Part shown: positions 1-9,870 of the stretch, piece by piece
Layout: the number at the start of each line of letters is the position of its first letter
How positions within the stretch are numbered: the stretch's first letter is position 1
Source of the DNA: an uncultured Roseburia sp.
GTDB taxonomy: Bacteria > Bacillota > Clostridia > Lachnospirales > Lachnospiraceae
Direction: 5' to 3'
Assembly: GCA_946002055.1 (NCBI GenBank)
Contig: CAMFYL010000011.1
Coordinates: 1 to 61,084, forward strand
DNA: 61,084 nucleotides
Notes under the pieces: model-generated
What the model was told of the DNA's origin: nothing
The model's database searches: none
Seen by the model: the letters and a program-made list of their open reading frames with translations, nothing else
Translations under genes and position numbers: made by a program

Positions 1-562
<562 letters not shown>

Positions 563-567
563 TCAAA

Positions 568-852
568 TTACTCAACTACTGCCAAAATATCATTCTGACG
601 TACAATAATATATTCTTCACCATCCAGCTTCACTTCTGTTCCAGCGTACTTGGAATAGATTACTTTCTGGCCTTCCTTTACCTGCATAACAACCTCTTTG
701 CCGTCAACCATTCCACCTGGTCCAACTGCGATAACCTCAGCCTCCATTGGCTTCTCCTGGGCTGTAGACGCAAGGATAATTCCGGATTTTGTTGTCTCTT
801 CTGCTTCACACTGTTTTAAAACAACTCTGTCTGTTAATGGTACTAACTTCAT
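568..852 (-). CDS. groS: GroES co-chaperonin
   Basis: 10 kDa co-chaperonin that caps the GroEL cage. At 94 residues it is the normal length. The N-terminal PLTDRVVLKQ and central VIAVGPGG motifs, the mobile loop around residues 18-30 (ETTKSGIILASTAQEKP) and the YIIVRQNDILAVVE end all fit the family. It is the first gene of the heat-shock operon, with an AAAGGAGG ribosome-binding site just upstream of the ATG at 852. Regulation by HrcA is inferred from the operator upstream. Confidence 0.98.
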   Translation of the reverse strand: MKLVPLTDRVVLKQCEAEETTKSGIILASTAQEKPMEAEVIAVGPGGMVDGKEVVMQVKEGQKVIYSKYAGTEVKLDGEEYIIVRQNDILAVVE

Positions 853-890
853 TTTATATGCCTCCTTTATATATTATCTTTTCAAGTTTG

Positions 891-917
891 TTAGCACTCT
901 ATTTGCTTGAGTGCTAA
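891..917 (-). promoter_or_regulatory. CIRCE operator (HrcA binding site)
   Basis: A perfect inverted repeat, TTAGCACTC-N9-GAGTGCTAA, lies between the groES promoter and the start codon. It matches the CIRCE consensus exactly in both arms and in the 9-base spacer. HrcA binds CIRCE and represses chaperonin genes until heat stress, so this places groESL in the HrcA regulon. hrcA itself is not in the window. Confidence 0.97.
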
Positions 918-928
918 GCACAATTCAT

Positions 929-957
929 ATAATAGAATTCTCCCTATGTTCTTGCAA
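929..957 (-). promoter_or_regulatory. groESL sigma-A promoter
   Basis: Reading the minus strand, a -35 box TTGCAA (952-957) and a -10 box TATTAT (929-934) are separated by 17 bases. Transcription would start just before or inside the CIRCE element, as expected for HrcA repression. Confidence 0.8.
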
Positions 958-976
958 ATGTTATGAATCGCAAAAA

Positions 977-2125
977 TTAGAGTTTTTCTGTTTCTTTCTC
1001 ATCTATTCTCTTAATTTCTCTTTTTTTCTCATTTTTTGAATTTGTTTTTCGAATTGCGCGGCCTAAATGAGAAAAAACATCCTTAAATGCCTTTTGCTTC
1101 TCGGGAGTCAGGCCTGTCAAAGTTTTTGTCACTTCATTAAACACTTCCAGCTTGCCCGTCTTTAGCTCATCTAATGTGGTAGCGCCTGTTGCTGACAAAG
1201 CGTAAAACAACGTATTCACAAACACCTCTCTCTCAGAGGGTTCCAGACTATACACCCAGCTTTTTAATGTTTTATCAAGCTTCATACTAGATTCACTAAT
1301 ACCGTCTGCCAAGACATAATGATTACCGAGAACCTCCCATGACATTAAGTCATGCTGCATTGCCCCAAGCAAAGAGCTCTTTACCACCTTGTGTTCCAAT
1401 TCATTTTCCAGAAGAAGCCCCACAATGGACGACTCCGGTATTGTGCTTTTCACTTTGGGCAAAATTTCCTGGTAATCCTCTGAGCTCATGATGGTACTAC
1501 AAAACCCGGGGCCATCATTTGAATAAACTTCCAAAATACGATTCTTTATGCGTTTATCACAAAAAGCCGAGGCGTATACCGCAAAGTTACCGCCCTTGGA
1601 ATGTCCTCCCACACGAAGTTTCCTTCTCATCATGCCACCCTGGGTTGTAAGATATTCAGCTGCACGCATCTGTCCATGGGTTTGGTACAAAAAGGACATA
1701 TTAAAATCTTCTTTCCATCCCACTATGGTATTGTCTGTTCCACGATAAGCCACAAAGGCGGTACCATCCTCCAAAAGATAGGTCACTGCAGCAAACTGGG
1801 ATTGAAACTCATGATCAATTTCATCCACATATCCGGTAAGTCGCATACCGGAAAAACGTTTTGACTGTATCAAATCTTGCATCAAAAATGGTGCCACCTT
1901 TGTGGAAGACACGCGATCCATCAGTTCGTCTTCTGCGTGCATAGTGAAAAATTGATTGCAAGCCTTAGAAATGGAAACAGCCTCCTTTGAGCCTAAGGGT
2001 GGAACAATTCCCGTAAAATCGGTATATACCAATTCCGACAATATGAGATTGTCCACTTCATTAAAAGGATCTACAGAAAAAGGAATATCTCCTCTCCACT
2101 GCAGATAATCAACCATATTTGCCAT
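977..2125 (-). CDS. Mbeg1-like (DUF2974) alpha/beta-hydrolase-fold protein
   Basis: A 382-residue protein of the DUF2974/Mbeg1-like family, which is related to class 3 lipases. The lipase-like strand and loop AYRGTD is at about 126-131, and the nucleophile elbow GGHSKGGN puts the candidate catalytic serine at residue 176. No signal peptide or membrane segment is visible, so it is probably cytoplasmic. The C-terminal 25 residues are highly charged (Lys/Glu). The ATG at 2125 has AAAGGAG at good spacing. It is the last gene of a small cluster with a DUF308-type membrane protein and a CPBP protease. The substrate is unknown. Confidence 0.8.
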   Translation of the reverse strand: MANMVDYLQWRGDIPFSVDPFNEVDNLILSELVYTDFTGIVPPLGSKEAVSISKACNQFFTMHAEDELMDRVSSTKVAPFLMQDLIQSKRFSGMRLTGYVDEIDHEFQSQFAAVTYLLEDGTAFVAYRGTDNTIVGWKEDFNMSFLYQTHGQMRAAEYLTTQGGMMRRKLRVGGHSKGGNFAVYASAFCDKRIKNRILEVYSNDGPGFCSTIMSSEDYQEILPKVKSTIPESSIVGLLLENELEHKVVKSSLLGAMQHDLMSWEVLGNHYVLADGISESSMKLDKTLKSWVYSLEPSEREVFVNTLFYALSATGATTLDELKTGKLEVFNEVTKTLTGLTPEKQKAFKDVFSHLGRAIRKTNSKNEKKREIKRIDEKETEKL

Positions 2126-2151
2126 GGCAGCTCCTTTCTTCTATCCCAAAA

Positions 2152-2850
2152 TCACTCTTCAGATTCTGTATGGTTTTCTTCTGTCGTAAATTCTTCTTCT
2201 TTCTCGTCAGCTACTTCTGTTTTTGTTTCTTCACGATCAAACCACGCCTCAGATTCCTCTAAGTTGCGCTCCACTGTCTTTGCAACATCTCTGTGGTATT
2301 TCTTTGTGCGAACTCCCACACAGCAAAGAGAAAACAGCGCAAAAGCACCTACAACAATCTGTGTGATATAAAGAATTGCCATATGCTCTGAAATTATATG
2401 CTTAATATCCAACAATATAACCACAGATGCCGCCACAGATAAAAGAGAAAACACAAGGCTCACCATCCACAGGCCTCCCTTTAAATTCTTCAACTGCACG
2501 GTATTCTGTAGCATAACAACACCTTCCACCAAGACAAGAATTCCAAGATATGTGGGAATGGTATCTGCAATATCCTGAGCACGAATCAAGTCTATGGCGC
2601 CAAGAATCACAACCAATGTACCCACGGAAAAACCATAATTGGTTGTCTGCTGAAACTCCTTATGCAAAAAGTATCTGCTAATAAGCCAAATTCCCCATAC
2701 CAGCAGACATCCTCCGGCCCCATAGCAAAAATAGACCATCTTTACATCATCTGCAATCAACATAATGCTTCCCAGGGCAATCATCAAAAGGGACGCAAAT
2801 ATAATTGCAATATTCCCAACCACATTGGGTGTCTCTTCTTTTGTTCTCAT
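2152..2850 (-). CDS. DUF308/HdeD-like membrane protein with acidic tail
   Basis: About 232 residues with six hydrophobic segments between residues 10 and 180, in the paired pattern of DUF308/HdeD-type proteins, followed by a roughly 50-residue acidic cytoplasmic tail rich in Glu. The start is set at the ATG at 2850, which directly follows a perfect AAGGAGG site; the longer reading frame upstream lacks one. The gene lies 32 bases after the CPBP protease gene and just before the Mbeg1-like gene. HdeD was described in E. coli acid resistance, but function here cannot be deduced. Confidence 0.65.
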   Translation of the reverse strand: MRTKEETPNVVGNIAIIFASLLMIALGSIMLIADDVKMVYFCYGAGGCLLVWGIWLISRYFLHKEFQQTTNYGFSVGTLVVILGAIDLIRAQDIADTIPTYLGILVLVEGVVMLQNTVQLKNLKGGLWMVSLVFSLLSVAASVVILLDIKHIISEHMAILYITQIVVGAFALFSLCCVGVRTKKYHRDVAKTVERNLEESEAWFDREETKTEVADEKEEEFTTEENHTESEE

Positions 2851-2882
2851 AGAAACCTCCTTAAGTATGAAATAGTCTTCCG

Positions 2883-3536
2883 TTACACAATCACTTGCCA
2901 CAAAATAACAGCCAGATTAGTGAAAGCATGGGCAATGATAACAATCCATAGCTTGTTGGTTTTGGTGTAGACATAAGCCAGAGCCAAGCCTACCAAAAAA
3001 GCATATAAAAATTGAACGATGTTAAAGTGCATGGCACCAAACAACAAAGCCGACACAAAAACAGCTGCTGTCTGACCATGCCACACTAGCATCTGACCTG
3101 CAATGATGCCGCGATAAACAAGTTCCTCCAAAATAGGGATGCAAATACAGTTGGTAAAAACCTTTGTAAGTATGCTGTCTGTCTGAAACACTTCATTGGC
3201 CCGGGCAAATCCTTGCGAATGCTGCATAAAAGGTGTATGACTGATAACTACGTTCAGCACCATACCCAGGGCAACAATGCCGATAATGTAAATCACTTCC
3301 TTCAAAAGAGTACTTTTATCAAACTGCTTTGGATTCTTTATAATCGGCATCTGCTTATATATGCCATAGATAAATATTATGGTGATTGCGCTGGCCACTC
3401 CCAGCCAGAGAAGTGAACTTCCCACTCCCGCAAATATCTTCTTAAATATGGCATAAAGCACACTGTACAGCCCGTAATATACTCCCAAAGGATATACAAT
3501 CTGCCATATTCTGTTTCCATGAAATTTATGATTCAT
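2883..3536 (-). CDS. CPBP-family intramembrane metalloprotease
   Basis: A 217-residue polytopic membrane protein of the CPBP (Abi, formerly CAAX protease) family. The motif EELVYRG puts the catalytic Glu pair at 137-138 and Arg at 142. The second motif MHFNIVQF has His170, and a third His is near 203 (AHAFTN), so all metal-binding motifs appear intact. In bacteria such proteins process or degrade membrane substrates, and some give self-immunity to bacteriocins; no bacteriocin genes are nearby. An AGGAG site precedes the ATG at 3536. The target is unknown. Confidence 0.88.
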   Translation of the reverse strand: MNHKFHGNRIWQIVYPLGVYYGLYSVLYAIFKKIFAGVGSSLLWLGVASAITIIFIYGIYKQMPIIKNPKQFDKSTLLKEVIYIIGIVALGMVLNVVISHTPFMQHSQGFARANEVFQTDSILTKVFTNCICIPILEELVYRGIIAGQMLVWHGQTAAVFVSALLFGAMHFNIVQFLYAFLVGLALAYVYTKTNKLWIVIIAHAFTNLAVILWQVIV

Positions 3537-3597
3537 CTGTTTCTCCTAACATTTCAAACCCACAGTGCTGTGTTGACTACCGCGCACAAATTTTATG

Positions 3598-4422
3598 TCA
3601 GATCCTCTTCCCACGTAAACGCTGTAACATATCATAAACCGTCATATCATAGATGGGATGAACCATCCCCGGAGCGATCTGGCATAACGGTTCCAATACA
3701 AATCCCCGATTGGCCATATCAAGATGAGGCACAATCAAATCTTTTGTATTAATCTGAATATCACCATATAGGGCAATATCAAGATCCAATGTACGCGGTC
3801 CCCAGCGCTGTGTCCGCTCCCTTCCTGCCTCGTTCTCGATGATATGAAGCTGTTCTAGCAATTCCTGTGGCTGAAGCAATGTTTCAAAAACAGCCGCTCC
3901 ATTTAAAAACTTGTCCTGCTCCACAAAGCCGTAAGGTTCTGTCTCAATATAATCAGATACCACCAAATTTCGAATGGCAGGGTTTGACAAAAGCTTCTCC
4001 ATGGCCTCTGTTAAATACTGTTCTCTTGGTTCAATGTTACTGCCGAAAGAAATGGCAACCCTTGTCCATTCCTTGGTTATCACAACGCCTACAGAAGAAA
4101 ACTCCATGGGAATGGGTGCCTCCGGTTTGCGAATTTTCAACCATAATTTATGAATGCCGGGAAATGCATACATAATATCCGTAGAAAGGCTCTCTGCCAC
4201 TGTCTCTAGCAAATCAAATGCATTTTCTGTAAAGAATTTTTTAATAAAGAGACAAACATTTCCATAATCTACCGTATGAGCCAATTCATCCGTAACTGCC
4301 GCTTCCCCAAAGGAAACATCCATCACACAGTCCACCACAAAGATTTGTCCATCCTTCTTTTCTTGTTCGTATACTCCGTGATGACCATAAACCTTCAACT
4401 CTTCAATAACAATCTGTTCCAT
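3598..4422 (-). CDS. folBK: Bifunctional dihydroneopterin aldolase / HPPK
   Basis: A two-domain folate enzyme. Residues 1-117 are FolB (dihydroneopterin aldolase; GHHGVYEQEK near 13-22, KIRKPEAP near 96-103). Residues 121-274 are FolK (6-hydroxymethyl-dihydropterin pyrophosphokinase; SFGSNIEPRE near 125-134, RWGPRTLDLDIALYGD from 206). Together they turn dihydroneopterin into 6-hydroxymethyl-dihydropterin diphosphate, the substrate of FolP encoded just upstream. The ATG at 4422 overlaps the folP stop by one base (TAATG), which suggests translational coupling. A GTG four codons upstream is possible but less likely. Confidence 0.95.
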   Translation of the reverse strand: MEQIVIEELKVYGHHGVYEQEKKDGQIFVVDCVMDVSFGEAAVTDELAHTVDYGNVCLFIKKFFTENAFDLLETVAESLSTDIMYAFPGIHKLWLKIRKPEAPIPMEFSSVGVVITKEWTRVAISFGSNIEPREQYLTEAMEKLLSNPAIRNLVVSDYIETEPYGFVEQDKFLNGAAVFETLLQPQELLEQLHIIENEAGRERTQRWGPRTLDLDIALYGDIQINTKDLIVPHLDMANRGFVLEPLCQIAPGMVHPIYDMTVYDMLQRLRGKRI

Positions 4423-5756
4423 TATTTCACCCACTTTTCTCTTGTTCTCTCAAGCATTTTTATAAATCGTGCGTTTTCTTTTACGTCATGGACCCGGACC
4501 ATAGATACACCGGCAAACACCGCCTCTGCCGTTGTGGCAAGTGTACCTTCCACTCTCTCATCCACCGGCAAATCTAACACATAATTAATTACAGATTTTC
4601 TGGATGTACCTAACAGCACCGGAGCCTTTGCCACCATTTTGTCCAAATTACCAATCAACATCAGATTTTGTTCCTGCGTCTTGGCAAATCCGATGCCCGG
4701 ATCATATAAAATTCGGCTCTTATCAATACCTGCCTCTTCTGCTCTTGCAAAATCCTCATCCATATGATGCAAAAAATCTTTCAACAAAAGATGTTCATTC
4801 ACTTCTTTCCTGTTATGCATCAGACAATATGCCACGCCGGATTCTGCCACAACAGCTCCCATCCTATGATCATACTGCAATCCCCAGATGTCATTAATCA
4901 TATCTGCACCGGAAGAGATTCCCGCTCTTGCCACTGCAGATTTATATGTATCCAGCGAAACCGGTATATCAAATTCCTTTTTTATCAACTCAATGGCGGG
5001 ACATACCCGTTGTATCTCTTCCTCGTCAGAAATCATTGTAGTATATCCCGGTCTATTAGATTCTCCACCAACATCGATGATATCCACCCCATCTTCTATC
5101 ATTTCTCTTGCATGGAATAACATATCATCCATGTCTGTATAATTTCCACCATCTGAAAAAGAATCCGGTGTTACATTCATAATTCCCATAACATAGGTTT
5201 TTCCTTTTTCGTCAAACTGTCGCTGTCCTATTTTCATAATTTCCTCCTCAAAAAACTTCTGATTAATTCTTTCTTCCTCTGGCCATTTGCAAGAATCAGC
5301 CCCTTTACATTCGTAACATTTTCTGGAAAAATGATCTGCAAAAGACAAAACTTCTGCCAGAGAACGTAATTCTGTACGGTTCTCCCAGCGGTCTTTTACC
5401 GCAAAGCGTTTGCTGTGGGACCCTATCGCTTCACATACCAGTTCCATATCTGCCTGATCCCATCCCAGAGAAAGCAAAATCTCCCGTGCAAATGCCACAG
5501 AGGCCTTGTCGTGGGAGATTCCTTGCTGATACTGTTCCACACGTCCCATATCATGCAAAAGAGCCGCTGCCCATAACACATCATTAGAGTGTGACAAATG
5601 GTTCTCCTTTGACAAAGTCTCCGCAATGCGTCCAACAGCAAAAAAATGCGAAAGATCATGTCCGCAATATATCCGATTCCCTTCTAGTTCCTGCAAAAGT
5701 GCAAGACGCTTCTGATATATAGGATGCTGTAACAATCGTTTTGTCTGTTCTGTCAT
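4422..5756 (-). CDS. folP: HD-domain / dihydropteroate synthase fusion
   Basis: Dihydropteroate synthase with an N-terminal HD phosphohydrolase domain in one chain of 444 residues. The HD domain (about 25-165) keeps the metal ligands His33, His68-Asp69 and Asp141, followed by a Cys cluster at 147, 150 and 156. The FolP TIM barrel (about 184-444) has NVTPDSF at 194-200, GGESNRPG at 230-237, DPGIGF at 352-357, GTSRKS at 383-388 and RVHDV at 421-425. FolP condenses hydroxymethyl-dihydropterin diphosphate with p-aminobenzoate. The start is ATG 5756, four bases after the folE stop; an in-frame TTG at 5768 also exists. The HD activity is unknown. Confidence 0.93.
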   Translation of the reverse strand: MTEQTKRLLQHPIYQKRLALLQELEGNRIYCGHDLSHFFAVGRIAETLSKENHLSHSNDVLWAAALLHDMGRVEQYQQGISHDKASVAFAREILLSLGWDQADMELVCEAIGSHSKRFAVKDRWENRTELRSLAEVLSFADHFSRKCYECKGADSCKWPEEERINQKFFEEEIMKIGQRQFDEKGKTYVMGIMNVTPDSFSDGGNYTDMDDMLFHAREMIEDGVDIIDVGGESNRPGYTTMISDEEEIQRVCPAIELIKKEFDIPVSLDTYKSAVARAGISSGADMINDIWGLQYDHRMGAVVAESGVAYCLMHNRKEVNEHLLLKDFLHHMDEDFARAEEAGIDKSRILYDPGIGFAKTQEQNLMLIGNLDKMVAKAPVLLGTSRKSVINYVLDLPVDERVEGTLATTAEAVFAGVSMVRVHDVKENARFIKMLERTREKWVK

Positions 5757-5760
5757 AATA

Positions 5761-6315
5761 CTATCCAATCAAATGGAAGAATCTATCCTGAAGTGTAGAA
5801 TCTTCCTCAAATAATCCTCTGGTAACATAGGTAATCGTCTTACTTCCCGGCTTCTTCACTCCGCGCATCGTCATACATGTATGCTCTGCCTCAAGCATTA
5901 CCATAACACCTAAAGGATGTAATTCTTCATTAATGGCATCGGCAATCTGTGCCGTTAGCTGTTCTTGTATCTGAGGCCTCTTGGCAAACACTTCAACAGT
6001 TCTTGCAATCTTACTTAAGCCAACCACTTCCCCACTGGGAATATACGCCACATGGGCCTTGCCAAAAAATGGCATCAAATGATGTTCACATGTACTATAG
6101 AAGGTAATATCCTTTTCCAAAACCATTTCATTGTTTTCAGCAGAAAAACGCTTGGAAAGAGGTTCCTTGGCTGACATCTCCATACCGCCAAAAATCTCTT
6201 CATACATTTTGGCAACCCGATCAGGTGTTTCAAGCAATCCTTCTCTCTTTGGATTTTCCCCCACACCTTCTAAAATTAAGCGAACGCCTTCTTTCACCTT
6301 TTCGCGATCAAACAT
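5761..6315 (-). CDS. folE: GTP cyclohydrolase I
   Basis: The first enzyme of folate synthesis, converting GTP to 7,8-dihydroneopterin triphosphate. In this 184-residue protein the zinc ligands Cys76 and His79 ([10 protein letters not shown]) and Cys147 ([11 protein letters not shown]) are present, so it is the zinc-dependent type I enzyme. The start is the ATG at 6315 with an AGGAGCAGGAAA leader; the reading frame is open further upstream, but that part overlaps folC. It overlaps the end of folC by 8 bases and is followed by the HD-folP fusion. Confidence 0.97.
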   Translation of the reverse strand: MFDREKVKEGVRLILEGVGENPKREGLLETPDRVAKMYEEIFGGMEMSAKEPLSKRFSAENNEMVLEKDITFYSTCEHHLMPFFGKAHVAYIPSGEVVGLSKIARTVEVFAKRPQIQEQLTAQIADAINEELHPLGVMVMLEAEHTCMTMRGVKKPGSKTITYVTRGLFEEDSTLQDRFFHLIG

Positions 6316-7600
6316 TTTCCTGCTCCTTTTTCCACTGTAATACACTTGTCTCACAATCCTTCAAATAGGAAAGGGATCCAAATGCTAAGATCAAATCATC
6401 TTTCTGCTCCATTGCATAAAAAACACCATCTTTCATAGACTTACTCTCATAAGCTTCATATCCCAACGAGCGGATTGCAGCAGCCAAATCTGATGCCGGC
6501 AGCGCCCTTGGATTATGTGGTGTAATTGCCACAATGTGATTTGCAAATGGCAATAATATGTTTAACAATTGCTTGTATTCCTTATCTGCAAGTACACCTA
6601 TTATATAGGTTATTGTTCTGTTTGTAAAATAGAGTTCAATGGTTTCCCGCAATCTCATAGCAGCCGGCAGATTATGAGCGCCATCCAAATATACTCTCGG
6701 ATAAATGGAAATGCACTCCATACGCCCCGGCCATTTAGCACTTGCCATTCCTTCGTATACAGCCTCATTCGGAATGTAAACGCCAAGACGTCGCAATGCA
6801 AGCACAGTCTCCAGAGCTAACACTGCATTATCAAGCTGATAGGAACCAGCCAATGGTATCGATACATCGGTAAACTCTTTGTAGGAAAACACCTGGGAAT
6901 TCTTCCCTCTGAAATCTAATTGGGGGGGCTGTGCAAAGGTTACTCTTGCATTCTTTTTCTCTGCGACAGCAACAATAGCAGTTACTACTTCCGGTTCCTG
7001 CCAAATAGACACGCCACAGCCGCCTTCCTTTAAAATGCCGGCTTTCACAGTGGCGATTTCAAAAAGCGACTCTCCCAAAAACTGCATATGATCTCTTCCA
7101 AAAGATGCAAACACGCTACATAGACTATGGGAAATCACATTGGTGGCATCGGTTTCTCCCCCCATTCCCACTTCTAAGAGAACATAATCACAATGTTCCT
7201 CTTTAAAGTACAAAAACGCTAGGGCTGTCTCAATTTCAAACAGTGTGGGGTGACTTTTCCCTTCTTCCACAATCCTCTCACAGACATTTTTGAGACGTAT
7301 CAAATACTCACATAGATTTTTCTCAGAAATCCACTGTCCGTTAATGACAAAACGTTCTCTGTAATCAAACACTGCCGGTGAGGTATATACACCAATACGA
7401 TATCCTGCCCGCTGTAAAATACTAGACAAAAAGGCTATGGTTGAACCTTTCCCATTGGTGCCGGCCACGTGAATAATCTGCAGGTCGTCTTGGGGATTTT
7501 TCAGTTGTTTCATCAGCTCCGTAATGGAAGAAAGCCCCAGAACACTTCCATACCCTGCGGCTTTCTCCATAAACGCTTTTGCGTCATGTTCACGATTCAT
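6308..7600 (-). CDS. folC: Folylpolyglutamate synthase / dihydrofolate synthase
   Basis: A Mur-ligase-family enzyme that attaches glutamate to dihydropteroate and lengthens folate polyglutamate tails using ATP. At 430 residues, its P-loop GTNGKGST is at 47-54 and the C-terminal domain carries the DGAHN motif near residue 303. The ATG overlaps the parC stop by one base, so transcription probably continues from the topoisomerase genes. Folate genes folE, folP and folBK follow with overlaps, giving a translationally coupled block. Confidence 0.95.
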   Translation of the reverse strand: MNREHDAKAFMEKAAGYGSVLGLSSITELMKQLKNPQDDLQIIHVAGTNGKGSTIAFLSSILQRAGYRIGVYTSPAVFDYRERFVINGQWISEKNLCEYLIRLKNVCERIVEEGKSHPTLFEIETALAFLYFKEEHCDYVLLEVGMGGETDATNVISHSLCSVFASFGRDHMQFLGESLFEIATVKAGILKEGGCGVSIWQEPEVVTAIVAVAEKKNARVTFAQPPQLDFRGKNSQVFSYKEFTDVSIPLAGSYQLDNAVLALETVLALRRLGVYIPNEAVYEGMASAKWPGRMECISIYPRVYLDGAHNLPAAMRLRETIELYFTNRTITYIIGVLADKEYKQLLNILLPFANHIVAITPHNPRALPASDLAAAIRSLGYEAYESKSMKDGVFYAMEQKDDLILAFGSLSYLKDCETSVLQWKKEQENV

Positions 7601-9837
7601 TATTTTTTAACACCTTTAGTATCACGATTTCCTATGTGCAAACGATTTAAGGAAATGTTCTTTCCCTTCACTTTAACGGTTTCATTTTCACCGGTCCGAA
7701 GTACATAGATATTGGTGAGATAATCCTTGGCATCTAACTTCATACCTCGAACACCAACTGCCCCCTTCTTCTTCTCCGGAATCATAGTAGCATCAATGCG
7801 AAGGAAAATATCCTTGGCACTTTGCATGACAAGGGTATCATCCCCTTGTAGCGGACGAACAACTAATACTTCATCATCCTCATTTAGCTTGGTTGCCGCT
7901 GTGGTACGTTTTGCCACATCAAACTCATCGCCTGCCACAACCTTAAGCATACTCTGTTTTGTTCCAAATACCACCTTAGTACCCTTCAGATTCTCGATGG
8001 ATTCAATCAACAGACAATCTTCCTTGGTGGCATCAAAATTGCTGACATTGTCGAGGGGCTGTCCCTTATCTCGAAACTTGCCAAACGGCAAATCAAGAAC
8101 CTTGACTAAGTGCATCTGTCCTTTATTGGTAAATAGAGCAAGCTTATCCACATTTTTACAGAAAATAATCTGCTTGCTCTCAGCCTCTGCAGCTTCTTTA
8201 TTGCGCTCATAGGTAGGCATGTCAACAACTCGACCATATGCAAATCTGTCAATCAAAATTGCAACATCAATTTCTTCCATTGGCTTTTCTTCCACAACAG
8301 CCTCTGCCACATTATCAATAACGGTTCTTCTCTCTCTTGCGTATGACTTCTTGTACTCTTTTAACTCTTTCATAATAACCTTAGCCATAGTGCCACGGTT
8401 CTCTAAAATTTCAGAATACTCCTGAATATTTCTCATGGTCTTCTCGTAGTCATCCATCAACGCCTGGATTTCAAGACCGATCAGCTTATAAAGACGCATC
8501 TCCAAAATAGCTGTAGCCTGACGTTCCGTAAAATGTAGTTTTGCCGCATCCTTCTTGGATTGTTCTGATTTAAACTTGATGCCTTCTGTAATGCCTTCTA
8601 CAAGGCACAGCTTTGCCATCTTCATATCCTTACTTCCGCGAAGGATTTCAATAATCAAGTCAATGACGTCGCAAGCCTTAATCAGGCCTTCCTGAATTTC
8701 TTTCTTCTGACGTTCCTTGGCAAGAAGGGTGGTGTATTTTCTCGTTGCCAGTTCATATTGAAAGTTCACGTGATGGCGTATGATAGGCACAATTCCCATG
8801 GTCTCCGGTCTGCCATCAGCAACAGCCAGCATATTTACGCCAAAGGTGTCTTCCAATCTTGTTTTCTTGTACAGAAGATTGCACAAGTTTTCTGCGTCAG
8901 CTCCCTTGCGCAAGTCGATCACGATGCGGATACCTTCCTTGGATGACTGGTTGGAAATATCCACAATGTCATTTGTCTTCTTAGTCTCAACCAAGCTATA
9001 CACATCATTCAAGAATTTTCCAATATTGGCTCCTATCATTGGATATGGAATCTCGGTGATAACCAGTCGTTCCCGACCGCCCTTCACTTTCTCAATTTCA
9101 ACCTTACCGCGAACTTTGATTTTTCCGGTTCCTGTGGAATAAATAGCGTGAAGGTCGTCCTTGTTTACAACAATACCACCTGTTGGGAAATCCGGTCCTT
9201 GGATGTATTCCATCATCTGCTTTGTGTTGATGTCCGGATTTTTCATATAGGCGATAACACCATCAATCACTTCACCAAAATTATGAGGCGGAATGCTGGT
9301 TGCCATACCAACAGCAATACCTTCTGCTCCGTTAATCAAAAGATTTGGCACCTTTACCGGCAACACCTCTGGCTCTTTTTCTGTCTCATCAAAGTTTGGG
9401 ATGAAATCAACCACATCTTTGTCAAGATCTGCCAAATAGCACTCCTGTGTCACCTTGTGAAGACGAGCCTCTGTATAACGCATTGCAGCAGCCCCATCAC
9501 CCTCAATGGATCCGAAGTTACCATGTCCATCAATCAGCGGCAATCCCTTCTTGAAATCCTGAGACATCACCACTAATGCCTCATAAATGGAGCTGTCACC
9601 GTGGGGATGATATTTACCCATGGTATCACCCACGATTCTTGCGGATTTACGGAATGGTTTATCGTATCGAATACCCAATTCATGCATATCATATAGGGTT
9701 CTTCTCTGTACCGGCTTCAAACCATCTCTTACATCCGGCAAAGCACGGGATACAATAACGCTCATGGCGTAATCAATGTATGATTTTTGCATGATTTCAG
9801 AGTACTCTGTTCGAATGAGCCTTTCTTGTTCTGCCAT
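7600..9837 (-). CDS. parC: DNA topoisomerase IV subunit A
   Basis: A type IIA topoisomerase breakage-reunion subunit of 745 residues. The active-site Tyr121 lies in [10 protein letters not shown]. The quinolone region reads HGDSSIYEA, with Ser82 and Glu86 at the positions usually altered in resistance, so it looks wild type. I call it ParC rather than GyrA because blade 1 of the C-terminal beta-pinwheel has no GyrA box, only a degenerate FRDKGQP near 567. It is paired with parE 33 bases upstream. The complex separates daughter chromosomes. A GyrA-like annotation is the main alternative. Confidence 0.88.
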   Translation of the reverse strand: MAEQERLIRTEYSEIMQKSYIDYAMSVIVSRALPDVRDGLKPVQRRTLYDMHELGIRYDKPFRKSARIVGDTMGKYHPHGDSSIYEALVVMSQDFKKGLPLIDGHGNFGSIEGDGAAAMRYTEARLHKVTQECYLADLDKDVVDFIPNFDETEKEPEVLPVKVPNLLINGAEGIAVGMATSIPPHNFGEVIDGVIAYMKNPDINTKQMMEYIQGPDFPTGGIVVNKDDLHAIYSTGTGKIKVRGKVEIEKVKGGRERLVITEIPYPMIGANIGKFLNDVYSLVETKKTNDIVDISNQSSKEGIRIVIDLRKGADAENLCNLLYKKTRLEDTFGVNMLAVADGRPETMGIVPIIRHHVNFQYELATRKYTTLLAKERQKKEIQEGLIKACDVIDLIIEILRGSKDMKMAKLCLVEGITEGIKFKSEQSKKDAAKLHFTERQATAILEMRLYKLIGLEIQALMDDYEKTMRNIQEYSEILENRGTMAKVIMKELKEYKKSYARERRTVIDNVAEAVVEEKPMEEIDVAILIDRFAYGRVVDMPTYERNKEAAEAESKQIIFCKNVDKLALFTNKGQMHLVKVLDLPFGKFRDKGQPLDNVSNFDATKEDCLLIESIENLKGTKVVFGTKQSMLKVVAGDEFDVAKRTTAATKLNEDDEVLVVRPLQGDDTLVMQSAKDIFLRIDATMIPEKKKGAVGVRGMKLDAKDYLTNIYVLRTGENETVKVKGKNISLNRLHIGNRDTKGVKK

Positions 9838-9870
9838 TATTATCTATCTCCTTGTTAACTAAAAATCATA

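Noticed and set aside
3537-3597. CACAGTGCTGTG near-palindrome between folBK and the CPBP gene as a terminator.
   Set aside because: The loop would be too small or the stem only four pairs, and no T-run follows.
9579-9600. Possible quinolone-resistance changes in parC.
   Set aside because: The HGDSSIYEA region keeps the Ser and Glu usually found in susceptible enzymes.
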